From Clostridiaceae bacterium HFYG-1003 (GTDB lineage: Bacteria; Bacillota; Clostridia; Clostridiales; Clostridiaceae), in assembly GCA_024579835.1 (NCBI GenBank), contig CP102060.1, positions 2,393,558 to 2,457,557 of the forward strand: DNA of 64,000 bases. The letters are read 5' to 3'. How positions within the stretch are numbered: the stretch's first letter is position 1; the number at the start of each line of letters is the position of its first letter. The position numbers were made by a program, and so were the translations under genes. Below are positions 52,318-60,822 of this stretch, piece after piece. Under the pieces are notes generated by a model. That model made no database searches. It was not told the DNA's origin and saw only the letters and a list, made by a program, of their open reading frames with translations.

Positions 52318-53912
52318 TATGACTCTCCTCCTGTCACTTCAAGACCCGACATCAGGAGTCCGAAATCGGCTGCCGGGGTATCCGCCGGGACAATGCCGAA
52401 GACCTTGCCCTCTGTGATGATGGCAATGCGGTCGGCGACGGAGCGCAGTTCTTCCAGCTCCGAGGAAACCACAACGATGGTGGTGCCGTTTTCGGCGTTA
52501 TAGCGTTCCAGGGATTCCAGCACCAGGCGCTTGGCGCCGACATCGATGCCTCGGGTGGGTTCAGATACGAACAGGAGCTCCGGATCGGTGGCAAAGGCCT
52601 TGGCCAGGCAGACTTTCTGCTGATTGCCGCCGGACAGGCTGCGCGCGTGCTGGGAAGGTCCGGTGCATTTGATCTCAAGCTGTTCGATATACTTCTGGGC
52701 CGTTTCTTTCAGTGCCTTGTCATCCCGCAGCCGGATGGGTCCCAGTCGGCGGATGAACTTGTCCTGGACCTGCATGGCATTGAATCCGATGTTCCAGTCA
52801 ATCGCTTCATCCAGCAGCAGACCGACACCGCGCCGGTCCTCCGAGACGAAGGCGATGCCTTCCAGCAGGGGAACCTTGGGGTCGGTGAAGTCGAGCTTCT
52901 TGCCTTTGAACAGAACGTCGCCACCGGCCGGATACAGGCCCATGATGCCGTTGGGCAGACCAATCTTGCCCTGGCCGGCCAGACCGCCGATGCCCAGGAT
53001 TTCGCCCCGCCGAATGTTCAGATTGACGTTTTTCACCGTTTCTCCGGGCATGTCGACCCAAAGATTCTTAATTTCCATGATGATATCCTTATCCGTTTCC
53101 CGGCGAGCCACGTGACGGGCTGACTCGTCCACTCCGCGTCCAACCATCCACTCGGCGATGTCGCGGACGCTGACGCCTTCCACCGGGGTTTCCTTCACCA
53201 CGATGCCGTCCCGCAGCACGACAATCTTGTCGCAGCTGGTGATGATCTCGTGGAGACGGTGAGAAATAAAGATAATGCCGATGCCCATATCCGCCAGTTT
53301 GCGCATGGCTTCCTGCAGATAGACGGCCTCTGATTCAGTCAGGACGGCGGTGGGCTCATCCAGAACGAGCAGCTTGACGTTTTCCCGGTTGATTTCCCGG
53401 GCGATCTCAATGAACTGCTTATGTCCGACGGGCATCTCCGCGATATAGGTTTTTGCGCTGATATCGACACCCAGTTTGTCTATGGCAGACTGGGACTCAT
53501 TTTCCATTCGTTTGCGGTCCAGGGTTTCAAATTTTTTGCCGGCAACCGACGAGACCACGTTCTTTTTGGTCTTTTCCATGTTCAGCTGAATGTTTTCCGT
53601 CGCCGTAAAGCCCGGAATCAGGGAGAATTCCTGGTGGACCATTCCAATGCCGGCGGCCAGTGCCTGGTCGGGGCTTTTAAATTTCACCTGGTTTCCCTCG
53701 ATAAATACTTTCCCCTCGAAGCCTCCGGTTTCATGGATGACATTCATCCCGAACAGGATCTTCATCAGGGTGGACTTGCCGGCTCCGTTTTCACCGACCA
53801 GCCCAAGGATTTCCCCTTCATGGAGAGTAAAATTGACGTCTCTCAGGACTCGATTACCGTCAAATTCCTTGCCGACTCCCTCCAGACGAAGAAGTTCTTT
53901 CTGTGAGGACAT
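52317..53912 (-). CDS. ABC importer ATPase with two nucleotide-binding domains (531 aa)
   Basis: Two ABC domains in one chain, as in RbsA, MglA and nucleoside importers. The first has GENGAGKSTLMKILFG near residue 38, and LLVLDEPTAVL as Walker B near 180. The second has a degenerate Walker A (GGLAGQGKIGLPNGI near 300), signature LSGGNQQKVCLAKA near 430, and LLFVSEPTRGIDVG as Walker B. The start at 53912 follows GAGAGGTGG. It works with the two permeases and the lipoprotein encoded before it. Confidence 0.9.
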   Translation of the reverse strand: MSSQKELLRLEGVGKEFDGNRVLRDVNFTLHEGEILGLVGENGAGKSTLMKILFGMNVIHETGGFEGKVFIEGNQVKFKSPDQALAAGIGMVHQEFSLIPGFTATENIQLNMEKTKKNVVSSVAGKKFETLDRKRMENESQSAIDKLGVDISAKTYIAEMPVGHKQFIEIAREINRENVKLLVLDEPTAVLTESEAVYLQEAMRKLADMGIGIIFISHRLHEIITSCDKIVVLRDGIVVKETPVEGVSVRDIAEWMVGRGVDESARHVARRETDKDIIMEIKNLWVDMPGETVKNVNLNIRRGEILGIGGLAGQGKIGLPNGIMGLYPAGGDVLFKGKKLDFTDPKVPLLEGIAFVSEDRRGVGLLLDEAIDWNIGFNAMQVQDKFIRRLGPIRLRDDKALKETAQKYIEQLEIKCTGPSQHARSLSGGNQQKVCLAKAFATDPELLFVSEPTRGIDVGAKRLVLESLERYNAENGTTIVVVSSELEELRSVADRIAIITEGKVFGIVPADTPAADFGLLMSGLEVTGGES

Positions 53913-53990
53913 GCTTCCACCTCTCTTACATAAATACTGCATGAACGGCTCATCCGAGCCGTCCATGCATTGAATTGAGACCAGGATTGA

Positions 53991-55286
53991 TTAGTTGTTC
54001 TTGATCTTGAGGTATTTTTCCGGAACGGTCTGCTTGGTAGCTCCCATGTAGCCTTTTCCGAAGACGTAGGTGTCCTGGTAAACCATGACGTGGTTGGTCT
54101 TGGTTTCGCCAGTCTGCTGGTCGATGTAGTTGGATCCGTTCCATTCAGCTCCCGGAGTAACGGAAGCGAAGGCTTTCAGAAGGTCTTCCTTGGAATCATA
54201 CTTGTAGGTGCCTTCGAGAACGCCCTTGGCGAATTCGCCCATACCTTCGGATCCGGTGAATCCGTAGGAGTAAGCCCAGGTTCCCATCCGTCCGTTTCCG
54301 GCGGTCTTGGCAACAGCGGCTTCGACTTTGGCCAGGATGGCCGGCCAGTTGCCAGCTTCCGCGGTCAGGTCGATGTTAAGAGCAGCGGGGTAACCCATGA
54401 TCGGAGATGGGAGATCCGGTTCCACAAAGATTGCTCCCAGGGAAGCAACCCGGTTGAGCAGCGGCTCGGTCTGAGCATCGTTGGTGCAGAAGAACGCGGT
54501 GTCCTTGCCGTACTTTTCAACCCATGCGGGCATCTGATCCTGGATGTACTTCTTGGCTCCGGCGACCTTAACGTCGGACAGCGGATCCGGTGCGGTTTCG
54601 CTGATGAATTCAAGTCCGAGATCCTTGCAGGCTTCTTCCATGATCTTGCGTCTCAGAGAGAGCAGTTCAATGGACATATGGCGCGGGAAGGAGATGTGGA
54701 CAAATTTCTTGGCGCCCAGCTGTTTGGCAACCCAGATCATGAGGTAGCCGCGGTTTACGTTGTCCGGGTCAACCACGATGTCAGCTGCTGATTCGATCAT
54801 CTTGGGATCTTCCTGTGAGGAGTTGGCCAGAAGCAGGATATCCTTTCTGGTTTCGCGGATTTTCTTGAAAGCCGCAACGGTTCCGGGGATTGCCTGGTTG
54901 ACGATGATGGCCTTCATCTTCGGATCGTTGGCCAGTGAGGTGATGGACTGGATCACAGCTTCCTGTTCCTGGTCGAAGTTGTCCGGGTAGTTGACGTGCT
55001 TGATGATTCCGCCGTCCTCTACCTTCTTGTACTTGGCAATGAGAGCTTCCGCTCCTCTTTGCTCATCTTCCGCCTGGGATACGGTTCCGGTGACGATTCC
55101 GATGTGGAAGCTGCCGGGCTCGAGCTTAGCGAACTCATAGCCGGTTCCTGACGCGGTCGGCTGGGTTCCTGCGCTGGTTCCTGTGCTGGTGCCTCCGGCG
55201 GTGGTGTTTTCTGCCGGCTTGGTGCAAGCGGATAATCCGATGACCATGGACAGTGCCAGTGCGGATGATAACAGACGTTTTAACAT
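53991..55286 (-). CDS. DUF3798 substrate-binding lipoprotein of the ABC importer (431 aa)
   Basis: A lipoprotein with signal peptide and lipobox LSAC near residue 21, then a Thr/Gly-rich linker and a periplasmic-binding-type domain. SFHIGIVTGTVSQAEDEQRGAEAL near residue 68 opens the first lobe, and VHISFPRHMSIELLSLRRKIMEEACKDLGLEF near 205 begins the second. AFFCTNDAQTEPLL near 270 is a hinge-like block. The family is DUF3798 and its ligand is not known. The start at 55286 has GGGGGG upstream. It is the first gene of the importer operon. Confidence 0.82.
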   Translation of the reverse strand: MLKRLLSSALALSMVIGLSACTKPAENTTAGGTSTGTSAGTQPTASGTGYEFAKLEPGSFHIGIVTGTVSQAEDEQRGAEALIAKYKKVEDGGIIKHVNYPDNFDQEQEAVIQSITSLANDPKMKAIIVNQAIPGTVAAFKKIRETRKDILLLANSSQEDPKMIESAADIVVDPDNVNRGYLMIWVAKQLGAKKFVHISFPRHMSIELLSLRRKIMEEACKDLGLEFISETAPDPLSDVKVAGAKKYIQDQMPAWVEKYGKDTAFFCTNDAQTEPLLNRVASLGAIFVEPDLPSPIMGYPAALNIDLTAEAGNWPAILAKVEAAVAKTAGNGRMGTWAYSYGFTGSEGMGEFAKGVLEGTYKYDSKEDLLKAFASVTPGAEWNGSNYIDQQTGETKTNHVMVYQDTYVFGKGYMGATKQTVPEKYLKIKNN

Positions 55287-55352
55287 GTTATTCCCCCCTA
55301 AATTAGTCTGAGCGCTGAAATCCATTGATACAGCCGCCTCAGTGATAGCTAA

Positions 55353-55381
55353 ATTGTAAACCTTTAAGTAACATTATTCAA
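55353..55381 (-). promoter_or_regulatory. Promoter of the ABC importer operon
   Basis: TTGAAT (55376-55381) and TACAAT (55353-55358) with a 17-base spacer on the minus strand, about 65 bases before the lipoprotein start. Confidence 0.75.
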
Positions 55382-55769
55382 GAAACGTTTATATTTATTG
55401 ACACCTTGATAAAAAAATAGAGGCGTAGCAAAGATCACAAGTATTTTTATTAAACAGAGACGTTTGTAAATTAACAATTCAACAATAATAACCATAAGAC
55501 ATCATCAACGTTTCACATCCATCGAATGAATCAGGAAAAAACTGTAAAATGAATATTTATACATAACTAAACCATCCCATTGACCACGCCCCATCACCCC
55601 GGAATAAACAGTGCCGCAGCACAGACCCCTGTACCACCAGGGCACAAACTTCGGGAGAAACTCTGGGACGAAATAACCCGACCGATCGATCCGATTCAAA
55701 GAAACCTGATAGAATGAGAGGGATAGACTGCCCCTTTGGGGCGGCAGTCAGGGAGAAGGAGGTTCAGTT
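55382..55769. other. Intergenic region between importer operon and galE
   Basis: AT-rich on the importer side with two AACGTTT/GACGTTTGT segments (near 55385 and 55462) that could be operator half-sites. A 64-codon frame on the minus strand (55505-55699) has no ribosome site and is not called. No clear galE promoter was found. Confidence 0.35.
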
Positions 55770-56756
55770 ATGTCTGTTTTAGTTTGCGGCGGAGCCGGCT
55801 ACATCGGTTCTCACTTTGTCCGACGGCTGGTCCGGGAAGGCGAGGATGTTCTGGTGCTTGATGACCTGTCCACTGGCCATGCCCAGGCCGTGGATCCTCA
55901 TGCCCGGATGATTGTCGGTGATATCGGCGATCAGGCCCTTTTACGGGATATTTTTCGGCGTTATCCCATTGAGGCTGTCATTCATTTCGCTGCCAGTTCC
56001 CAAGTGGGAGAGTCCATGAAGAACCCCCTGGCCTATTACCGCAACAATGTCTGCAATACGCAGCGCCTGCTGGAAGTCATGGACGAATTCTCCACCAGAT
56101 TCCTGGTATTTTCTTCCAGCGCTGCGGTGTACGGCGATCCCGGCACGGATCCCATCACGGAACAGACTGCGACCCGACCGGTCAATCCATACGGTGAATC
56201 CAAGCTGGCCATGGAACGAATGATCCACTGGACGGCACAGGCCGGCAGCCTGCGTTATCTGTCCATGCGTTACTTCAATGTTGCCGGAGCCTCGATGGAA
56301 GGAACCATCGGAGAGGATCACCGGCCGGAAACCCACATCATTCCCCTGGCTGTCAAAGCAGCCCTGGAGAACCGGCCCTTCACGCTGTTCGGCCAGGACT
56401 ACCCCACCCCCGACGGAACCTGCATCCGGGACTATATACACGTTGAGGATCTGGCCGATGCCCACCTTCTTGCTCTCAATGCGCTGCGTGCCGGTCACCC
56501 TTCAGATGTCTTCAACCTTGGCTCCGGCAGCGGTTTCTCCAATGGAGAGATCATCCGGGCAATCCAGGCGGTGACCGGCCGGGAATTTCCCGTTCAGTCC
56601 GGACCCCGCCGAGCCGGCGATCCCGCCCGCCTGGTAGCTGTGTCTGATCGGATCCGGCGGGAACTGGGCTGGAAACCAGCTTACGATGACATCGGGGCTC
56701 TCATTCGCACCGCCGTGCAATGGCACCGGCAGCATCCCCAGGGATACCGGGACTGA
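55770..56756 (+). CDS. galE: UDP-glucose 4-epimerase (328 aa)
   Basis: GalE interconverts UDP-glucose and UDP-galactose using tightly bound NAD. The Rossmann motif GGAGYIGSH is at residue 7, DDLSTGH near 31, and FSSSAAVYG near 113 holds the catalytic Ser/Thr region. NPYGESKLAMERM near 140 contains the Tyr-x3-Lys pair, and YFNVAGAS near 167 and DGTCIRDYIHVEDLADAH near 215 bind the sugar nucleotide. AAGGAGG precedes the ATG. It is alone, so a role in surface polysaccharide is as likely as galactose use. Confidence 0.93.
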   Translation: MSVLVCGGAGYIGSHFVRRLVREGEDVLVLDDLSTGHAQAVDPHARMIVGDIGDQALLRDIFRRYPIEAVIHFAASSQVGESMKNPLAYYRNNVCNTQRLLEVMDEFSTRFLVFSSSAAVYGDPGTDPITEQTATRPVNPYGESKLAMERMIHWTAQAGSLRYLSMRYFNVAGASMEGTIGEDHRPETHIIPLAVKAALENRPFTLFGQDYPTPDGTCIRDYIHVEDLADAHLLALNALRAGHPSDVFNLGSGSGFSNGEIIRAIQAVTGREFPVQSGPRRAGDPARLVAVSDRIRRELGWKPAYDDIGALIRTAVQWHRQHPQGYRD

Positions 56757-56951
56757 CCGGAATGAGCTCCGACTCATACCGCTCCCGCCTCCACAATGCA
56801 TAGAGCTCAATCAGAAATCGTATAAAAATTCAGAATCATCAGTAATTCCGCCTCAGGCCATCCAGATCGTCTACGCGCTTCAATCCCCAGTCACCCGGCA
56901 GTCCCTTCGAATGAGGGTTTCGTTTTTGACGGAATACTGCCTGGCATGAAA

Positions 56952-57070
56952 GTGGATCCCATCCCTTCTTCGGATGGATCCAGGCTTCAGTTGGATCCGA
57001 GCTTTCGTTGGATCCGGGTTTTAGTTGGATCCAGGCTTCGGGTGGATCCAGGCTTCGGGTGGATCCACTC
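56952..57070. repeat. 17-bp tandem repeat (TTGGATCCAGGCTTCGG-like)
   Basis: Six or seven units of about 17 bases built on GGATCCxGGCTTxxGTT. The last two are identical. It lies between galE and the group II intron. Confidence 0.85.
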
Positions 57071-57090
57071 CAGTCGGACATTGCATGACA

Positions 57091-57125
57091 CAGCAAAGAA
57101 CAGCAAAGAACAGCAAAGAACAGCA
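57091..57125. repeat. 10-bp tandem repeat (CAGCAAAGAA) at the 3' edge of the group II intron
   Basis: Three exact copies and a partial fourth. On the minus strand each unit reads TTCTTTGCTG, very close to the last bases of the intron's 5' exon (CCTTTGCTG). Confidence 0.9.
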
Positions 57126-57210
57126 ATCGAGTAGGAGGTAGCTGATTAATTCAGCTACCGACCTCTCACACCACCGTACGTACCGTTCGGTATACGGCGG
57201 TTCAATCGCT

Positions 57211-58596
57211 TTAGTGCTTACGCATTCGCTCGTACTGATTAAGGATTTCAAAGTATCCTGCCTGTACGAGCTTTTCGTTTGTTATGGAGCGTGCCAAGAC
57301 CGGACTTCCGGCAATACGCCAATATCCCAGCCTGGAATTTCCCCACTGGTAGGCTTGCCATGCCGGGATTCCCAGTTTCCGCAAGTTATCCACCCTTGTT
57401 CTGGGTTTCTTCCACTGCTTCCAGATGTACATTCTCAGTCGTCTTCGAAGCCATTTATCCCACTCAATCAGCGTGTTCTTGATTGAAGCGATGTAGTAGT
57501 GGTTCAGCCAGCCTGTGATATAGGCTTTGACCTCTTTCATGACTTCTCGTACGTTCTTTCCCCGGTTGCGCCTGGTTTTCTCCTTCAACTTCTGCCTGGC
57601 TTTCTTCAGGGAGCTTTTATGGGCTCGTATGTAGTTTCCATTCTTATTCTTGCCCATGGCGTAGCCCAGAAACTTGAACTTCCTCGAATAGATACTGATG
57701 GCCCGGCTCTTTTCCTGATTCAGTTTTAGCTTCAGCTTCTCTTCCAGGTACTTTCTGCTGGATTCCAACAGACGCTCGGCGGCTCGCTGGCTCCTTGCCA
57801 GTACCACGATGTCATCGGCATACCGAACAATGGCCACCCCTCTGCGCTTCATCTCCCAGTCATATTGATTCAGGTAGATATTAGCCAGCAGGGGGGAGAG
57901 CGGCCCGCCTTGCGGTGAACCTTCCTCCGTTTCGGTGACCACCCCTTTTTCCATGACTCCGCTTTTCAAATAACTCTTTATGAGCTGTGTCACTCGTTTG
58001 TCCTGGATCTGCTGACGAACAAGATTCATCAGCAGTTCGTGGTTGAGTGTATCGAAGTATTTGGACAAGTCTACTTCTGCAACATGGATGTAGCCTTCGT
58101 CTGCATACTCCTTGACTCTCGCCATGGCCTTCTGACAATTCCGGTCCGGTCGGTAACCATAACTTTCATCCGCGAACACCGATTCGAAGATCGGGGTCAG
58201 TTTGAGGGCAATGGCTTGCTGGAGTATTCGGTCAATGACCGTGGGAATCCCCAGCATGCGTTCGCCGCTTCCATCTGGTTTGGGAATCACTGCGCGTCGA
58301 ACCGGGTCGGGTTTATACTTCCCTTCCCGGATCTTCTGCCTGAGCTCTTCCACATTCTCCTGCAACCATGGCAGTACCGCCTCGACGGTCATTCCATCGA
58401 TGCCAGGTGCTCCGCGGTTGTCCTTGACCCTTTTGTAGGCTTCGAACAGATTTCTCTTATCCAGAATTTCCTCCAACAGGTCCTTAGCACCGCCTTGTTC
58501 GCTCCTTTTCCGAGCCTCGACGCTCTGCGCTCCTGCATACTCTTTGTGTTCCGCACTATCCCTTTGCAGGCAGCCCTTTCGGTATTCTGCTTTCAC
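57211..58596 (-). CDS. ltrA: Group II intron reverse transcriptase/maturase (461 aa)
   Basis: The protein copies the intron into DNA and helps it splice. Reverse-transcriptase blocks run from NRGAPGIDGMTVEA near residue 60 and PKPDGSGERMLGIPTVIDRI near 106 to the active site YADD at 259-262, with SPQGGPLSPLLANI before it. The thumb and maturase domain follows (KFKFLGYAMG, then AYITGWLNHYY). There is no C-terminal HNH endonuclease. The GTG start at 58596 has GGAGG seven bases upstream. The frame is complete. Confidence 0.95.
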   Translation of the reverse strand: MKAEYRKGCLQRDSAEHKEYAGAQSVEARKRSEQGGAKDLLEEILDKRNLFEAYKRVKDNRGAPGIDGMTVEAVLPWLQENVEELRQKIREGKYKPDPVRRAVIPKPDGSGERMLGIPTVIDRILQQAIALKLTPIFESVFADESYGYRPDRNCQKAMARVKEYADEGYIHVAEVDLSKYFDTLNHELLMNLVRQQIQDKRVTQLIKSYLKSGVMEKGVVTETEEGSPQGGPLSPLLANIYLNQYDWEMKRRGVAIVRYADDIVVLARSQRAAERLLESSRKYLEEKLKLKLNQEKSRAISIYSRKFKFLGYAMGKNKNGNYIRAHKSSLKKARQKLKEKTRRNRGKNVREVMKEVKAYITGWLNHYYIASIKNTLIEWDKWLRRRLRMYIWKQWKKPRTRVDNLRKLGIPAWQAYQWGNSRLGYWRIAGSPVLARSITNEKLVQAGYFEILNQYERMRKH

Positions 58597-59049
58597 ACGT
58601 CGACCTCCTTCTGAGTCGTTACTTAAGACTTACGATTGTTCAGCCCTTCCCAGAAAAAAAAATCCTGGTACTATGGCCTCGGCTGACTTCTCACAGCAAG
58701 CTTTACTCCATCCTTCGGATTTCCTGATGGATGTCTGTGAGACCTCCCCGGGTAAGAACGATAACCTTCATTCCATGTAGCCGTCCCATTTACCACAATT
58801 TAAACATAATGTCCGGATCTGGGTAGCATTGGACTTCTTCTTGTCTTGCAGAGTCGTCCTCCGGTTGTGGCCTTATATGAGATTTCTGTTCGTCGGCCCA
58901 GAACTTTGCCCGCCAGAACTCCTCGCCCTGACATCCGGCTGCCTTCAGATTCCACCTCGCGATGGACACCGTTGCCTTCGGCTAACGCTTCCTGCTACCG
59001 AGCGCGTAGTGGACTTTCACCACCAAGTTATCGCCCATGCCGGGCGCAC
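58597..59049 (-). ncRNA. 5' part of the group II intron RNA (domains I-IV entry)
   Basis: This gene-less stretch is the structured ribozyme region upstream of the maturase frame, not a free intergenic region. Small frames on the plus strand here (58829-59710 and others) are shadows of the intron and of the CapA-like gene. Confidence 0.75.
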
Positions 59050-59050
59050 C

Positions 59051-59091
59051 AGCAAAGGACCCAAAGAGAAGCCTCTTTGGGTCCTTTGCTG
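59051..59091 (-). terminator. Terminator of the CapA-like gene, used as intron target
   Basis: AGCAAAGGACCCAAAGAG pairs with CTCTTTGGGTCCTTTGCT around a short loop, a perfect stem of 18 bases. The U-run that should follow has been split off by the intron, which starts one base beyond the stem. Confidence 0.85.
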
Positions 59092-59092
59092 C

Positions 59093-60367
59093 TTATTCTG
59101 CTTTCGTGCCGTCGGAGTAGACGACTTTGACTTTTTTCTTCAGGTTTTTCCGACCCCATTCCAGTTCCCGCTTCATGCGTGCTGTCTGAGTCGGAAAATC
59201 TTTTTCATACTGCGTGATATCCCCTTCAGGGATCACTTTGTACTGTTCTTTCCCATTGACTTTCCAGCGCAGATTATACACCAGCGTGGAATCCAGGCCA
59301 CTCACTCGAATTTCGCCATTCCTGCGTTCAACCGAAATCTTGAAGATCGCTCCCAGGTTAATGTAATCCATGTTTTTCACCTGTCCCTGCCACAGATTGC
59401 CGGTGGACCAGATGACGGCCTGAGTCTTCGTTTTTCCCTGGTAGGTGATTTCGCGCAATTCCATGGGCTGGAGCCGGTGCGGGTGACTGCCGATGATGAC
59501 GTCCACCCCTTCCTCTGTGAGGATCCGGTAGGTATCCATCTGTTTCTGGGAGGGGTAACCGGTATATTCCCTGCCCCAATGAATGTGATAGACAATCAGC
59601 TCTGCTCCCTGGGCGCGGGCTTCGGCTATTTCGGAACGGATCTTCTTGGCAGTATTGAAATTCACCGCGTAACTGACCGGCACCGGAATATAGTTCGTCC
59701 CGAAGGTTGAGGCGACAAACCCCACTTTGATGCCGTTAATGTCACGAACCAGCGCCGTGGCGGCTTCTGCTTTCGTCCGGAAGGTGCCTGTATGGTCCAG
59801 ACCAATCAGATCCAGGTTGTCCAGCGTAGCTCTCAGCCCATCCATGCCATTGTCCATGGCATGGTTATTCGCAGTAATCGCCAGATCAACCCCAAGTTTC
59901 TTCAGTGTCTGGGAGAGATTGACCGGGGCGTTGAATCGGGGAAATCCCCGATAGCCAAAGTCTTCACCGGCTGTGGCTGATTCCAGATTAACCAGCGTAT
60001 AGTCGGCATCAGCCAGCAAGTCTCCGATGGGAGCAAACTGAGGCATAAAATCGTAACTGCCGTCCTTCTGACGGGCAGCCCGGGTATTGGTGATATGACT
60101 AAGCACATCGCCCGAGGCGACAATGGTAAACTCCGTGTCCGGAAGCGGAGGATTCGGAACCGTCTCAGCCGCTTCACCGGTCACCGGAGCGGTTGAGGGG
60201 GATCCGGCGGCATCCGTTCCCGGCTTGGTCGCTGTCGTCTTTGCCGTCGTTGTGACGGAGACCGATTCTGCGGCGGACGTACTGCCCGCGGCAACACCTG
60301 CACTCAGTTCACAGCCACTCAGCAGAAGGATGGCAGGCAGAAGTATGGCAACTATTTTTTTTAACAT
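59093..60367 (-). CDS. CapA-family lipoprotein (424 aa)
   Basis: A lipoprotein (signal peptide, lipobox LLSGC near residue 18) with a Thr/Ala/Pro-rich linker to about residue 80 and a CapA/PgsA-type metallophosphatase-like domain. FTIVASGDVLSHI near residue 80, VNLESATAG near 128, ITANNHAMDNGMDGL near 163, YHIHWGREY near 260, and IIGSHPHRLQPME near 290 supply the Asp, Asn and His residues of the fold. CapA is linked to poly-gamma-glutamate capsule synthesis, but many homologues have other, unknown roles and no capB or capC is here. GGGAG lies upstream of the ATG. Confidence 0.88.
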   Translation of the reverse strand: MLKKIVAILLPAILLLSGCELSAGVAAGSTSAAESVSVTTTAKTTATKPGTDAAGSPSTAPVTGEAAETVPNPPLPDTEFTIVASGDVLSHITNTRAARQKDGSYDFMPQFAPIGDLLADADYTLVNLESATAGEDFGYRGFPRFNAPVNLSQTLKKLGVDLAITANNHAMDNGMDGLRATLDNLDLIGLDHTGTFRTKAEAATALVRDINGIKVGFVASTFGTNYIPVPVSYAVNFNTAKKIRSEIAEARAQGAELIVYHIHWGREYTGYPSQKQMDTYRILTEEGVDVIIGSHPHRLQPMELREITYQGKTKTQAVIWSTGNLWQGQVKNMDYINLGAIFKISVERRNGEIRVSGLDSTLVYNLRWKVNGKEQYKVIPEGDITQYEKDFPTQTARMKRELEWGRKNLKKKVKVVYSDGTKAE

Positions 60368-60822
60368 AGGATTCTCCCGTCATATATTTTGCTTATTAAC
60401 ATATTATAGGGAAGACCTGTGAACATTTCCACCGCCTGCCGGTAAAAAATCCTTGAACCAATTGTGACGTACGACATGAAACATCACAATGCGAGCTCCA
60501 CACCTGATGCAATCGACTCTCCGCCTCACGGAAGTTTTTTATATTAAGTCAACCGGGTCTTCGCCTTTATGCCATGCACAGGATGTCATGAACACGATGC
60601 CGTCCCCATATTTTTTTCCATACCGGAACCTATAGAAATTAACTGAAAAATTAATCCTTTAATTAGTTATTCCTTCGTTTTTTCTCTTGTCAATACTAAA
60701 AAATGTCCGGATAATACTCTATAATTAGGATATGGTGTTAACGTTTACTTCATTCTACGAAGTAAAGCCTGCCATACCGTGATCCCTGGGGTCTCGGAAA
60801 ATATAAGATGACAGGGGGATTT
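60368..60822. other. Divergent intergenic region of the two lipoprotein genes
   Basis: On the minus strand TATAAT (60403-60408) is a probable -10 for the CapA-like gene, with a weak -35. On the plus strand the region ends in the promoter at 60687. The middle (60430-60660) shows nothing recognisable. Confidence 0.45.
60687..60715 (+). promoter_or_regulatory. Promoter of the duplicated-domain lipoprotein gene
   Basis: TTGTCA (60687-60692) and GATAAT (60710-60715), spacer 17. A second TATAAT lies at 60719-60724. Confidence 0.65.

Larger units (their letters stand above)
57126..59049 (-). mobile_element. Group II intron with maturase gene
   Basis: A retroelement of about 1.92 kb. The 5' end on the minus strand is GTGCGCCCGGCATGGGCG, with the G-U-G-Y-G start of bacterial group II introns, and GGTGGTGAAAGTCCACTACG soon after. 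Domain V is at 57171-57200 (CCGCCGTATACC-GAAC-GGTACGTACGGTGG), followed by a domain VI hairpin GTAGCTGA/TCAGCTAC and an end at CTCGAT. The insertion point is directly behind a perfect terminator hairpin, and domain V carries CGC rather than AGC, both typical of class C introns. The exact 3' end is uncertain by a few bases. Confidence 0.85.

Noticed and set aside
55505-55699. 64-codon minus-strand frame in the gap before galE
   Set aside because: No ribosome site and no recognisable features; the gap is better explained as promoter region.
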